Positions 26,701 to 37,356 of a stretch of DNA of 64,000 nt are shown piece by piece; position 1 is the stretch's first letter, and each line of letters opens with the position of its first letter. Position numbers and translations under genes: made by a program. The stretch is from Cymodocea nodosa. Lineage: Eukaryota > Streptophyta > Magnoliopsida > Alismatales > Cymodoceaceae. The stretch is taken from the NCBI GenBank assembly GCA_036874045.1, contig JAZBRI010000011.1, forward strand, positions 16,138,001 through 16,202,000. The letters are read 5' to 3'. Below the pieces are notes generated by a model. That model had not been told where the DNA came from. It saw only the letters and a list, made by a program, of their open reading frames with translations, and did not search any database.

Positions 26701-29532
26701 AACTTTCCCCTACCTTCCAAGTATAAAATGTCTCATTTCTTGAGATTTCAAATTCTCACCCATCCAAAATTTCAAGAAATCCCCAACCCTCCTTTCGAAA
26801 CCCTCATCGAAAATCCCCAACTTGCCTTCCCAAACCCCTGCAAAATCCCCATGCATTCCTTCTGAAATTGTCGTCACAGATGCACCTGTGAAGGATGCAC
26901 CCTATGAAGGACACACCTTGTTGCATCAGAAGTTCATGTGGTCTATCAACTTTGCATCATCCCATCTGTGTTGCACAAGGTTGGTGGAAACAACCATCGT
27001 CGTTGTGGTTTATTTTGTTTCATTTTGGTTAGGGCTTTCACTGATCTTCTTCTTGTTAGATTTTAGTTAAAGTTTTAGTTAGGATTTAGTTAGGGTTGAG
27101 AGAGGGTACTCTGTTCTAATCATTTACTTGGAATTAATCTTGAATGGAACATTACAAAATTTGGATTTTGGTTATTTTATTGATAAAGTGGTGATTATGA
27201 AATCACGATTCAGCCTAGATGAACATTAGATTACTTGTCATTTTTGCCTTCTTGGTTGGATTTTTGTTCTTTTTATCTTCTGAATTTCATTATTGTTATA
27301 AATAAATGAGTGGCTTAGTGACAATATCTAGACCACATGATCTTCGTATTCCATTAGGTACATGACTAATAAAATATGGATTAATATCTATTATAATTTT
27401 CTATTCCAATCAAATATGATTAGACTAATTGAAGTTAGTATCCAGATAAATTTTACTAAATAGATTTTGGTTATCTAAGTCAATTAAAATTTATTTGTCT
27501 ATTTTGAGGTGTTAGGTATCACTTAACAAAGTATGACATTAATCAACTTTCAACTATTATTATTGAGAACTTCAACTACAGACATTTATAATTGACGATA
27601 GTAATTGAATATATATTTAAAATTATAAAACATCGACTCTCAATTTCACAAAGTTACATGTCATTTTCTTTTCAAACACAAGTTAAGATTGTTATAACAT
27701 ATTTCTTACTTCACAATTTTATTCATCAAACAAATATAATCAATTTACTTGAAGATCTATAATATGAATTACCAAAATTTGAAATTGTTGATGAGATATC
27801 AATTCCAGAAAAAAGAGAGGAAGAATTAAGGAATATTGTTAGAATGTCTTAAGAAGAAAAGAAAGAAAGAACTGATAAAATGTATGAAAATATTATATTA
27901 TCTATGTAGAGGATTCAAAGAATTAAAATTTTTCAAATGAATTTGTATTTGAATATTATGAAAAAACTTTATAAGTATTGTCATGTTTATTTCATTTAAT
28001 GAAATGTGTGAACTTTCAATTTGATTTTTTTTAATAATTTAATTATCTATTAAATATTTTTAATAATGGTATTGTTGTTATTCTAATGTTAGGAACTTGT
28101 TTAAATTAAGAAATTATTTATTTGAAGTCTGTATAATATATTCCTTTACTTTCTTTCAATTTTTTAACATGCACAAACGTCCATAAAATTTTCTGACTTT
28201 GTTGACTTTCTTTTCCTTTCTATTTCCTATTCTTTCTAAACTTTTTGAAGGCACAAATACCCCTTTAGCATAATCCAAGATCCATCCATGTTCCAAAAAA
28301 ATTTGAAAAAAAGGAGGATAACCATCAATATGTGTATAAACCATAAAGTAAAAATAAGAATAATTGAATATCATAAATACACACATATTAAACGTCACCT
28401 CAAATAACAGTTCATCAGGCAAACACTGATGTAGGAGTGCTGGATCGCTAAAAGACCTGCTACTTGCACTTCCAAATGGAGCAACAGGGCGGACTCGAAT
28501 TCCATATAGATCTAGTTATGACAAAATTGTACAATAAATAGCCTTTTCTTACTTTCTCGAAAGCAGTACAAAATATAAAATTCACGAGTGCACATAGTAT
28601 ACCATCCTTTTAATAGCTTGCAGGCAAAAGGCATGATCACTTGCTCCCTCATACTACTTTGCATGAGGTCATACAAACAAAAATGGCATTGGTTGTGGCT
28701 AAACGGATCCTTAGACTACTTAAGTGGTTTAATTCTCATTAAATCCTTTTGGCCACACAACCCTGGCCAACTCAACTACTAGAGTTGGTTATCATGAAAT
28801 ATGATTTTTAGTTGAAAGCAGGTTTTGTTGTCATGAACTTAAGTTCAAGTATGGCCAAGCTTCAAGGGATCATTAGACAAGTTAATAAACACTTTGTGAA
28901 TAGCACATAATAAAATATCTATTACGAATTTGACTTTACTAAAATAGTAAACTTCTAAAAGATGAGAATTCAAAAGTCTAATTTGTAGTGAAATCGCAAA
29001 GCATACTCAGCCATGGCCTTTGCACGCCCATATATTGTGTGGTCCTTGAGCGACAAGTAGAGCTCGTTTCTGCAGGTACCGAAATGGCAAGAAGATCTGC
29101 GAACACAATCAATACTAAAAAATTCAGAATGAGAAATATCATGCATATAGATTGAACTGCAGACTGCATATCGACAAAGAGAACCATTATTACTAGCAGG
29201 TAAATAAGTTATCCAATGCTGTTAAACATTAGAAAACATGTGCGAAATACATGCAAGCAAGCAGATTTTCACCTCCATCCTAAGGTTCCAGAAAATAGCC
29301 CACCTTTCTAGAAACTCACGATTATATTTTTCTGCCCTGCAACTGTAAAAATATGGACACACCGTACTCCTTCCCTTCTAAAACCAGCAATCAATGGAAA
29401 ATTAGTCCCTCCCCCTTCCAAACAATAATAATAGTTCCACACCGACAATATACAGAGTTTCCAATAGAAAATCCGCGATTTAATTAACAAAAATCAGCAG
29501 ATACACGGTCGTAGGGTCGTACCGGAAGCCAT
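23793..29532 (-). CDS. F-box protein 7-like (FBXO9-type C-terminal domain), 328 aa
   Basis: Eleven exons: 29523-29532, 29007-29096, 28399-28511, 26402-26518, 26220-26316, 25133-25206, 24837-24890, 24638-24739, 24490-24548, 24197-24407 and 23793-23852, all in frame. The first coding exon gives only MAS plus one base, but it joins exactly to the family N-terminus ([11 protein letters not shown], then [13 protein letters not shown]). The F-box spans about 64-105 ([14 protein letters not shown]...CRKWRY). It is followed by the FBXO9-like region: [79 protein letters not shown] and FVFVPFEEV, ending DKMDYFVPG. This is the Arabidopsis FBP7 type; family role is an SCF E3 substrate receptor, reported to support translation under temperature stress. 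Intron 3 is unusually long (1.9 kb). Confidence 0.93.
26519..28398. other. Large intron 3 of the F-box gene, likely containing unidentified inserted DNA
   Basis: At 1880 bases this is much longer than most other introns of the gene. From about 26600 the base composition shifts and includes a more GC-rich stretch (26700-27000) with a frame of 82 codons, 26822-27070, without recognisable domain. I found no convincing terminal repeats or target duplication, so no element is named. Confidence 0.4.
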
Positions 29533-29889
29533 CTAGAAGTAGATCTCCTTATTGTAAGCGCAGAGATGTCGAGGATCGATTCGGCGAAGTAACCGTGATT
29601 TTCCCTGGGTTCGGCCCTCGTCCTTCTCCCTTGGGACGTTTCGGTTCGTTTGCCTACCGCCATTAGTTTATCCGGATTACATGGAGCGAGATCCGGATAT
29701 CCCGACAGCGAGGCGAAGGGAGGAGAGAGTTAACAGAATGTTTAATCTACAATAATATGTTAATGTTTATGAAAATTTAAGCTAAAATTTATATTTTGTT
29801 TGTAATTGTACGATGGACATCAATAATTTTAAATAAAATAAGTTATATGCGAAGAAGAAAATGAATTAAAAGTATCTGAAAGTTAATAG

Positions 29890-30560
29890 AAAAAAAATCA
29901 AAAAGTTATAAAAAATGACATAAAAAAGGTAACAAAAAATTAATAGAAATACAATTATTTGTGTATAATAGAAAACAATAAAAAGTAACAGAATATAAAT
30001 TTAGTAAAATATAAATGTTTAACGTTTGTGACAAATTTATAAATAAAATATGATTTTTACAAACGATGAAATGTGATTTTTATGATTTATGATGATAAAA
30101 TATGATTTTCATGATTTATAATGGTAAAATATGATTGTTAAGATAGAAGATGATAAAATATGATTTTTATGATAAAAGATGATAACATACTTATTATGAT
30201 TTATGACGATAGAATGTGATTTTTAAGATAAAAAATGATTTTTATGATTTATGATGATAACATATGATTTTTAAGATAAAATATAACTTATGATGATAAA
30301 ATATGTTTTTTATGATAATAAAATATAATTTTTATGGTAAAATATAATTTTTAAGATAAAAGATGCTAAAATATGATTTTTATAATTTATGATGATAATA
30401 TAAAATTCATAAGAAAATTTTTGTTCAATATATAATGAAGATGAATTATCATTTTTAACTTTTTTACAATTATTGAAATTAAAAAATAAGTATTTATTTT
30501 TTTTAAGCTACAACAAAAAGTTTATCAATTTTTCTTTTACTTCCCATCGTATACAAATAT
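29890..30560. repeat. AT-rich minisatellite, locus 1
   Basis: A core from about 30030 to 30410 repeats variants of tgatttatgatgataaaata with tgatttttatgat spacers, many times and imperfectly. The flanks (aaattt-ataaataaaatatgattttta on the left, aaagtttatcaatttt and cccatcgtatacaaata on the right) recur around the second locus at 43.2-43.96 kb, so the whole unit is a dispersed repeat rather than a chance AT run. Confidence 0.8.
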
Positions 30561-30943
30561 TTTTATTTTCTATTATTTTACTTTTCGTTCGTTTCTTTTC
30601 TGACACGTTGTAGTAAATCGTTCTTAAATAATTATCAGTAGTTACCTGCTCTGCTTGAGTTGCCATGTAAAAGGACATATTTGTCCTTCACTCAACGTGC
30701 ATTCTATGATTCTCTGATTTAACGTAGCGAGGATAGATAGGTAAAAATGCAAAATGAAAATCAAAGATTTACAAGGTAATCTCATCATGATGCAAACAAA
30801 AATACCTGAAATAGCAACTGCTCTAACTATTATTAATTATGTACGTATGGATTTCTGTAATACCAACTGCCGTATTTGCCGCCATTAATTAATTGGGCGT
30901 AAGCTCGACGTGTATGAAACATGGTTGGATTGGGCCGAACTAC

Positions 30944-30970
30944 GAGTCTGAGTCTGAGTCTGAGTCTGAG
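30944..30970. repeat. (GAGTCT)n hexanucleotide repeat
   Basis: Four and a half perfect GAGTCT units in intergenic DNA. Confidence 0.9.
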
Positions 30971-31129
30971 CCCACCCAAAACATGATGAGATTGAGTTAT
31001 AAGAATTAGAAAATTCTATGATTAAAGTAAACTTTATCAAAGATTCTTCATCAGCTGTCATGTCTTACGCCGATAATCTCATAAATAATTACTTATAATA
31101 ATTGAATTAGTAAAAAGGGAAACAATAAT

Positions 31130-31560
31130 CTCATGGACGTGACACGCCACCTACGCGGCTCTATCATGCATCACCCGTCTCCTCGCCCACGACGTCCACG
31201 TCAGGATCTTCGCTTTTGCCCGCCACGGACGAATCAACCACCGCCATCTTTGCCGGCCACCGTACCTTTTTCTCGTCCACCGGTGGCCCGACGGCCGACC
31301 GCACATGGACTGAGGACTTTGAATCTTTCCGGACGTAGAAGATCGATCAGACCCCCGCCAGCCTGCGGTTTCTTCTTACTCTTAATTGTCTCAGACCAGG
31401 CCAGACCGGAGCCAGCCGGCCAGCCTTATGAGGAGGGAAGAGGTGGAGAAGGAGACAAGAGTTGGTGGTGGTCAAAGTTGAAGGCACTCGAGCACGTACG
31501 TTCTTGTCACCCATGGCAGGGCTGTCGTCTTCTCTTCCATCCTTAGAACGCGATAGAATC
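31130..31560. other. GC-rich island without an assignable gene
   Basis: A sharply GC-richer block in AT-rich surroundings, with open frames on both strands (for example 31133-31546 plus). None shows a domain I recognise, and Pro/Arg-rich translation is what GC-rich DNA gives by chance. It could be a decayed exon. Confidence 0.35.
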
Positions 31561-31685
31561 GTCTCCTTCTCTTCTTCTTCTTCTTCTTCTTCTTTGCCTA
31601 ATTGTTCATACCTCCAGATACTGATATGTATGTACGTGCAAGACCGTCTACCAACCAAATCATATTTTTCCATGCATATATATAT

Positions 31686-31935
31686 TGAAGGAATTAGGTA
31701 AGATCGAAGAAGAGAAAGAAGAAGTACTTGTAGGGTTGGAAAAACAAAAGTAGTACACAGTTTCATTGACAAGATTCCTTTTAAATAACAAAACAACAAT
31801 TATCTGTTGAGAACCAACCACTAACCCACGTTGACAATTGGAAGAATGTAGTTTTCTATATTTACTCGTTAACCACAAATAACTATCAATTGATAACTAA
31901 ACAAGGAAAGATGAAAATTGAAGAACATTTCAACA
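31686..31935 (-). repeat. 3' LTR of copia element
   Basis: Matches 34586-34837 over its whole length with scattered substitutions. Its inner edge abuts the polypurine tract. Confidence 0.85.
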
Positions 31936-32539
31936 CTCCTCCTGTCTTCAGACTTCACTAACACTAATCTTATCCCTCAAATGTGTAAAACGATTTGTTG
32001 GTAGAGCTTTGGTAAACAAGTAAGCTAGCTGCTTCTCTGATTTGCAATAGATAAGACTTACTTCACCATTATTTTGTATCTTTTTTAAAGCATATAACTT
32101 AATGTTAAAATGCCTAGTTCTCCCATGAAATACGGGATTGTGCAAAATTGCTATAGTAGCCTGATTATCAACATGTATCACTATATGACCTCTTTGAGAT
32201 TAATGCAAATCTATAAGAACTTTTCTCAACCAGATTGCCCGATTTACTACAACGTTAGTTGAGATAAGTTCAGCTTCAACTGTGGACTGCGCCACCAGTT
32301 CTTGTTTCCTTGAGCTCTAAGAGAATGTGTCAGGTCCCAAACCTGAAATAATAGCCAAAGGTGCTCTGAAAATCATCAGCTAGTCCACCCCAAATATTGT
32401 TTGAAAAACTAGTTAGATTTGCAGATTGAGATTTACTAAATTTTAAACCAAAGCTGTCAGTTCCTTTAATATAACACAAAACTCTCTTTGTAGCTTGTAA
32501 GTGACTACAATTTGCATGGTGCACGAACCCGGATAAGTA

Positions 32540-33200
32540 ACTATTAAGGATCTTATATTTTGATGATGATTATTATTATTTTAGTTTTTGTATGATTTGA
32601 AACTAATGTTAACGAAATTTACTTGTAACTATGTGAAAATATTAACAAGTGTAAACCTAACATAATAAGTCCATAAGGTTTAAGTAAACTCAACAAAGGT
32701 TTGTGATATTTACTTAAACGTAACAAAATTAATTGTGTTTAAGTTTTATGTGAATTTCACAGAAGTTTATAATGTTTATGTAAACTTAATAAAATTAGTT
32801 TGTTTTATTTAGATATAACTTTTATAAAGAATTTGTGGTGTTCACATAAACTTAATGGAATTAATTTAGATTTTAAACTTCATGAAGTGTTTGTGGTGTT
32901 TATGTAAACTCAACAAAGTTAGTCTATTATGTTTATCCTTATGCACTTATGTGTACTCATACTATTTGCGTAAACCTAACGAAGTTAGTTGGTTATGTTT
33001 AACTTTTACACATAAACATATGTTTGTAGACTTTACTACATAAATTTAATGAAGTAAGTTTGTTGTGTTTAACTTTTATATACATGAATGTTGTTGGATT
33101 AAATAATAAGTCTAAACATAACGAAATAAGTTCGTTATATTTAAACAAATTCTACAAAAATAAATATTAAATTTCTCATAGAATTTTATTTTATAATTTT
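32540..33200. repeat. Degenerate tandem array (~70-bp period) inside the copia element
   Basis: The unit reads approximately gtttatgtaaactcaacaaa-ttagt-tgtttaactttta, repeated about eight times with much drift (clear copies near 32700, 32790, 32850, 32915, 32985, 33050 and 33120). It sits exactly where integrase and reverse transcriptase should be. Confidence 0.7.
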
Positions 33201-34572
33201 ATGATTATTATTCCACATGAGCTTCATTCAGGTTTAGCACAAAATCCCTTCTAATCATGGGTACAGCAAAAACTTCAATACCTGAGGGATCATGAATGTG
33301 ATAGCAGTTATCATGAAAATGGACTTTAAACTAATGCTCCATGAGTTGTCCAACAATCAAAAGATTTTGACTTATATTTGGGACATACAAAACATTTGTA
33401 ATAGTGCTTCTTTTTGTTGCTGCTTTAATGGTAACTGTGTCCTTGCCTTCAGCCACCATACAACTATTGTTACCTATCCAAACAAGAAATTTAACAGGTG
33501 TAAGGGTATAGAATAAATTTTTGTCATACGACATAAGATTAGTACACCCACCATCTATCATCCAACCATGAACTTTATGTTTTTCCTCCTATGTTGTAGC
33601 TGCACACAGGTGCTCCTCCTCCTGATCTTTATCATTGTTCTGCACAACATTAGAGCCCTTCTTTTGAATCCTTTTGCAGACAATTGCTTCATGCCCCATT
33701 TGGTTACATTTAGAGCATTGAGCATTTGGACATCTCCAACACTTGAACGAAGGATGACCTTTTTTGTTGTAGTGCTTGCACGGAGGATAAATCTTCTTTG
33801 GCCTTGATTTACTAGTGTTAACTTGTTGTGAATTCATACCTTCTTCCTTTCTTGGTTGTTTCTTCTTTCTTTTCTTGTCGCCAGAAGTTCGCACATACAG
33901 GGCCCCTTCCACACATTTGATTCTTGTCACATTGTGCGACCTTACTCTCGAGCATGTAACGCATTGAGCAACTCAGCCAAGGTGATCTTAGAAAGATCTC
34001 TTGTATTTTCAAGTGTGGTTACCAAGGCTTCATATCTTTCTAGGATTGTAACAAGAATTTTTTCTACAATTCTTGAATCAAGAAAGGGTGTTCCAAGGAG
34101 ATGCACGTTATTGACTATTGTCAAGAGCTTTGCTAAATACTCCTTGATACTGTCAGTGTTCTTCATCTTCATCAACTTGAACTCGCGAATCAAATTAAAG
34201 ACTTGCATGCCCTTGATCTTGTCATCATCGGCATATTTCTACTTCAGATGGTCTTAGACTTCCTTTGCCGACTTTAGCATCATGACTCGAGTAAAAATGG
34301 TGGAAGAGACAACAACAAATAAACAAGCTTTAGCTTTTAACTTCCGCATCTGTCGCTCCTTGAGATTTTTAATTTGTGCCAGTGAAGGAATTTCATAATC
34401 TTCTTCAACAGGTTCCGAGAGGTCCATTGCCTCAAGGTATGTCATCATCCTGATTGCCCATAGTTGATAATTGTTGCTGTCAAACACCGACAGTGTCAAT
34501 TGTGTGAAGGACACCTCCATTTTCATAGCCTGTCGTCGTTGCAAGATCTTGGATTGAAGAAGGACAACCTCA

Positions 34573-34583
34573 CTCTGATACCA
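34573..34583 (-). promoter_or_regulatory. Primer-binding site of copia element
   Basis: TGGTATCAGAG on the minus strand, complementary to the 3' end of plant initiator Met-tRNA, lying directly inside the 5' LTR. Confidence 0.85.
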
Positions 34584-34585
34584 GA

Positions 34586-34837
34586 TAAAAGAATTAGGTA
34601 GGATGGAAGAAGAGAAAAAAGAAATATTCATAAGGTTGGAAAAACAAAAGTAATATAGAGTTTCATTGACAATGTTCATTTTAAATAACAAGAAAGCAAT
34701 TACCCGTTAAGAATCAAGCAGTAACCCACGTTGACAACGGGAAGAATATAGAGTTTCTATATTTACTCGTTAGCCACAAATAATTATCAACTGATAACTA
34801 AATAAGGAAAGATGAAGACCGAAGAGCATTTCCAACA
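34586..34837 (-). repeat. 5' LTR of copia element
   Basis: Partner of 31686-31935. I could not see a clean target-site duplication outside the pair. Confidence 0.85.
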
Positions 34838-35368
34838 TGTACATATAAGTGGGGTTCCAGGCATTCATGTACCCAAGGCCGAAAAAGTTGTTCGACCGAA
34901 CCTGTTCACCTGACAAGGTTAACTGATCGACCCTGCAGTAGTACTGTTACCTGATCTCAGTCATATACATACACATTTGATCATTTAGACTGTGAGACAT
35001 TACATTTTAAACTCATCTGATAACGAGTAAAAGAATTCATTGAAATTAATTTCCGTTTCTATATTCATCAATAGAGCTTGGATTTTTTACGTTCTTCTTG
35101 TCAATGAATATGCGTAAATTAGTCTTGATTCCTTGTAAAATATTTCATCCTAAAATGAGTATATAAATGAACAAAGTTTATCATATGTTAAAGTCAGATC
35201 TTGTATATTGACTTGCATATATATATGTACAAGCATCATATATATTTTCATTCGCATATTTATTCAACCTTTTTACCCTTTTCGGCTTCCTCCTCCCGTG
35301 TCCTTCCTTTCTTTTCCATTCTTAATCTTAAATAATTATATATTAAAATTAGGTGAAACTTTTAGATT

Positions 35369-35408
<40 letters not shown>

Positions 35409-36117
35409 GCGGGCCCAAGTACATGTGCAACTAAAGGGCAGGAAAGTTGTTACCTTTTCCCAATAAAAGTGTAGTTAACTGAACACGCTATAGCTAATGA
35501 CGAATAATATTAGTTGTGGCGCTCCATTCCATACATAGAAAAAGGTCATTAGGCCTTAGATTGATAAGCTAGGCACCAACTATATAATTAATGATTGTGC
35601 GGTATCTAGTATTGCACATGCCATGTGCTTAAATCCAATTAATTAACCATTCTGTTAGCTAATAACCAATTTATTAAAGTATACCATGTGATGGCAAGGT
35701 TGGGATTCTTTGCCCTTGACAATGAAAAAATCATTAGCGTTATTAAAAAAGAAGAAGAAATTGTTCCTATTCCTACATCACACCAACCAGAAGGAGTTGA
35801 TATGATATATGGTTAAAATTATACGATTAAAGCTGAAGAGATTCATTCCTGCCGCGTTGATGCTAACAAGAGAAAAAAAGAAAGAAAGAAAGAAAGAACA
35901 CGAAAGCTCGATCAAATCTATCAACTGAAGAATACATTCCAACGGATTCATTTTGCAAGGGAGAAGTATAGACAGGCAGATAGCTAGAAATCTATCCATC
36001 TCCTGGACGCCCCCATTTAAACAAGGATAGTCGACATTGAAAAATGAAATTCACATATATACACAAAGGTTGATCGATACATGTGTCACAGCTGCCTTGG
36101 AAGGTGGAACCAACGGA
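34838..36117. other. Intergenic, no supported gene
   Basis: AT-rich DNA with a compound (TC)n(CA)n microsatellite at about 35369-35409 and an AAAG-rich run near 35870-35900. The right end is the 3' flank of the OCTOPUS-like gene. Confidence 0.6.
35369..35409. repeat. (TC)n(CA)n compound microsatellite
   Basis: About nine TC units run directly into about twelve CA units. Confidence 0.95.
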
Positions 36118-37356
36118 TCAGCACCGATCTTCCACAGGCAATTCGACAGCCGCGGTGGTCCTCCGCCTGGTCAACCTCCTGATCCACCCCCTCCTCCCCT
36201 TGGCCGCTGCCTCGGCCGCTTTGTGACATGAATTGGCCTTGCTGTATCGCTTCCATCGCAACACCTAACGATGGGGGCTAAGTTTAATTAATCCTCGAAT
36301 GAAACCAAAGATCTTGGATGGATATGTTAAATCGATCAGCTTCACGTCAAAACCAGCGAAGCAGTTCACGTTAATTTGTACCTGGAAAAGGTGGCCGATC
36401 CTCTTCCTCCACCGCAAGCCGCCATGGTGCTCGACGACGCTCCCCTTGCAGTCGACTGGCAGGCTGCTTTTCTGATGGGAATTGGCAGCGGACTTCTTGT
36501 CCCAAGACGCCCGGCCGTCGTCGAACTTTATTGAGATGAACGAGTCTGCAATTCAATTTACATCATACATATATAGTACGACTCGCGATTTCACATAAAA
36601 ATTAATCTGAACAAACGAAGGCTGGAAATTCGGCGATATTATTAAGATTAATGCATGTAACATTACTTCATAGAGAATAATACTGTTCTCTCATGCATGT
36701 TAGTGGTTTAATTCCATATCCGAGGATTGGTTTCATTCCATATCTGACATTGGTTTCTTTTTTGTTCAAAATTTTTTTGAAGGTTCACATGCTGTCATGG
36801 GCTGTCATTTGTCCACATCTTCAAAAAACAGACCTTACTTGATTACGACAAACAAATCAAAATTTTAAACTCGTTCATCTCGTGTAAGCATGACACCAAG
36901 TAATATAAACATATCTCTGTGTATTTACGAATTTCAAACTTTTTTTTTTTTTTCTCTTGACGAAGGAAAAGACCAAACCAAACCAAACCATGCTCTCTAT
37001 CTATGTCTTATTGTTGATCAACACCGAGATGGGATGGATGCTTTACCGTCAAGGCTGGCGAAGGAATCCTCCCGATCGTCGGAATCGTAGAAGTCCCTTC
37101 TGCGCCGCCACGACTCCGGCCGGTGGAGGAAGGAACCGAGAGCGAAGACTTTGGGAATAACATTAATGGTGGAGGACTTGAGGGCCACTTCTCTGAAGGA
37201 TCTCTGGCGAGAGGCGTTCCTGGGAAGAGGAGCGTCACCTTGCTTTGAGGCCAAGACGAGGAGTCTCTCCCTCAAGCAAAGAGCGCATACCCCCACAACC
37301 ACCTCTCCAGGGTGGAAGTAGCAGCATGGGTTTCCATCTCTGTGCAGCTCGTACAT
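36118..37356 (-). CDS. Small OCTOPUS-like Cys-motif protein of unknown function, 206 aa
   Basis: Three exons: 37047-37356, 36382-36545 and 36118-36264. The first junction splits an Asp codon, the second is phase 0. The N-terminus CCYFHPGEVVVGVCALCLRE is a Cys/His motif also seen at the start of OCTOPUS (DUF740) proteins, and LRERLLVLAS follows. The middle has basic patches and the paired phrases DREDSFASLD and DSFISIKFDDG. The C-terminus is strongly basic (LRWRKRIGHLFQVLRWKR, then GRRGWIRRLTRRRTT), which could bind nucleic acid or acidic membrane lipids. It is far shorter than OCTOPUS and lacks its long central region. Short plant proteins of this form occur widely but are functionally uncharacterised as far as I know. 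No signal peptide or membrane span. Confidence 0.8.

Larger units (their letters stand above)
31686..34837 (-). mobile_element. Ty1/copia LTR retrotransposon, internally deleted and decayed
   Basis: Two related repeats of about 250 bases bound it: 31686-31935 (3' LTR) and 34586-34837 (5' LTR), both starting TGTTG on the minus strand. Directly inside the 5' LTR is TGGTATCAGAG (34583-34573), a primer site for initiator Met-tRNA; directly before the 3' LTR is a purine run, gaagacaggaggag. Between them on the minus strand are Gag (about 34540-33930, with the UBN2-type segment SIKEYLAKLLTIVNNVHLLG), a zinc knuckle CSKCNQMGHEAIVC near 33690, a protease-like start DGGCTNLMS, and at the far end the RNase H tail (HVDNQATIAILHNPVFHGRT and KALPTNRFTHLRDK). 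Integrase and most of reverse transcriptase are absent, and stops break the frames. The LTRs differ at roughly one base in seven, so it is an old, immobile copy. Confidence 0.9.

Noticed and set aside
26822..27070. 82-codon frame in the F-box intron
   Set aside because: Starts in ordinary-looking DNA and ends in a hydrophobic AT-rich run; no domain and inside an intron on the opposite strand.
29530..29663. Alternative F-box start at 29663 giving a 47-residue basic N-terminus
   Set aside because: It ends in the wrong phase for exon 2 at the same donor and matches nothing in the family, while the short ATG at 29532 joins exactly.
31133..31546. 137-codon plus-strand frame considered as a reductase-like first exon
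   Set aside because: One reading has a faint likeness to a nucleotide-binding start, but no Gly-rich loop or conserved block can be shown; the frame is explained by GC-rich composition.
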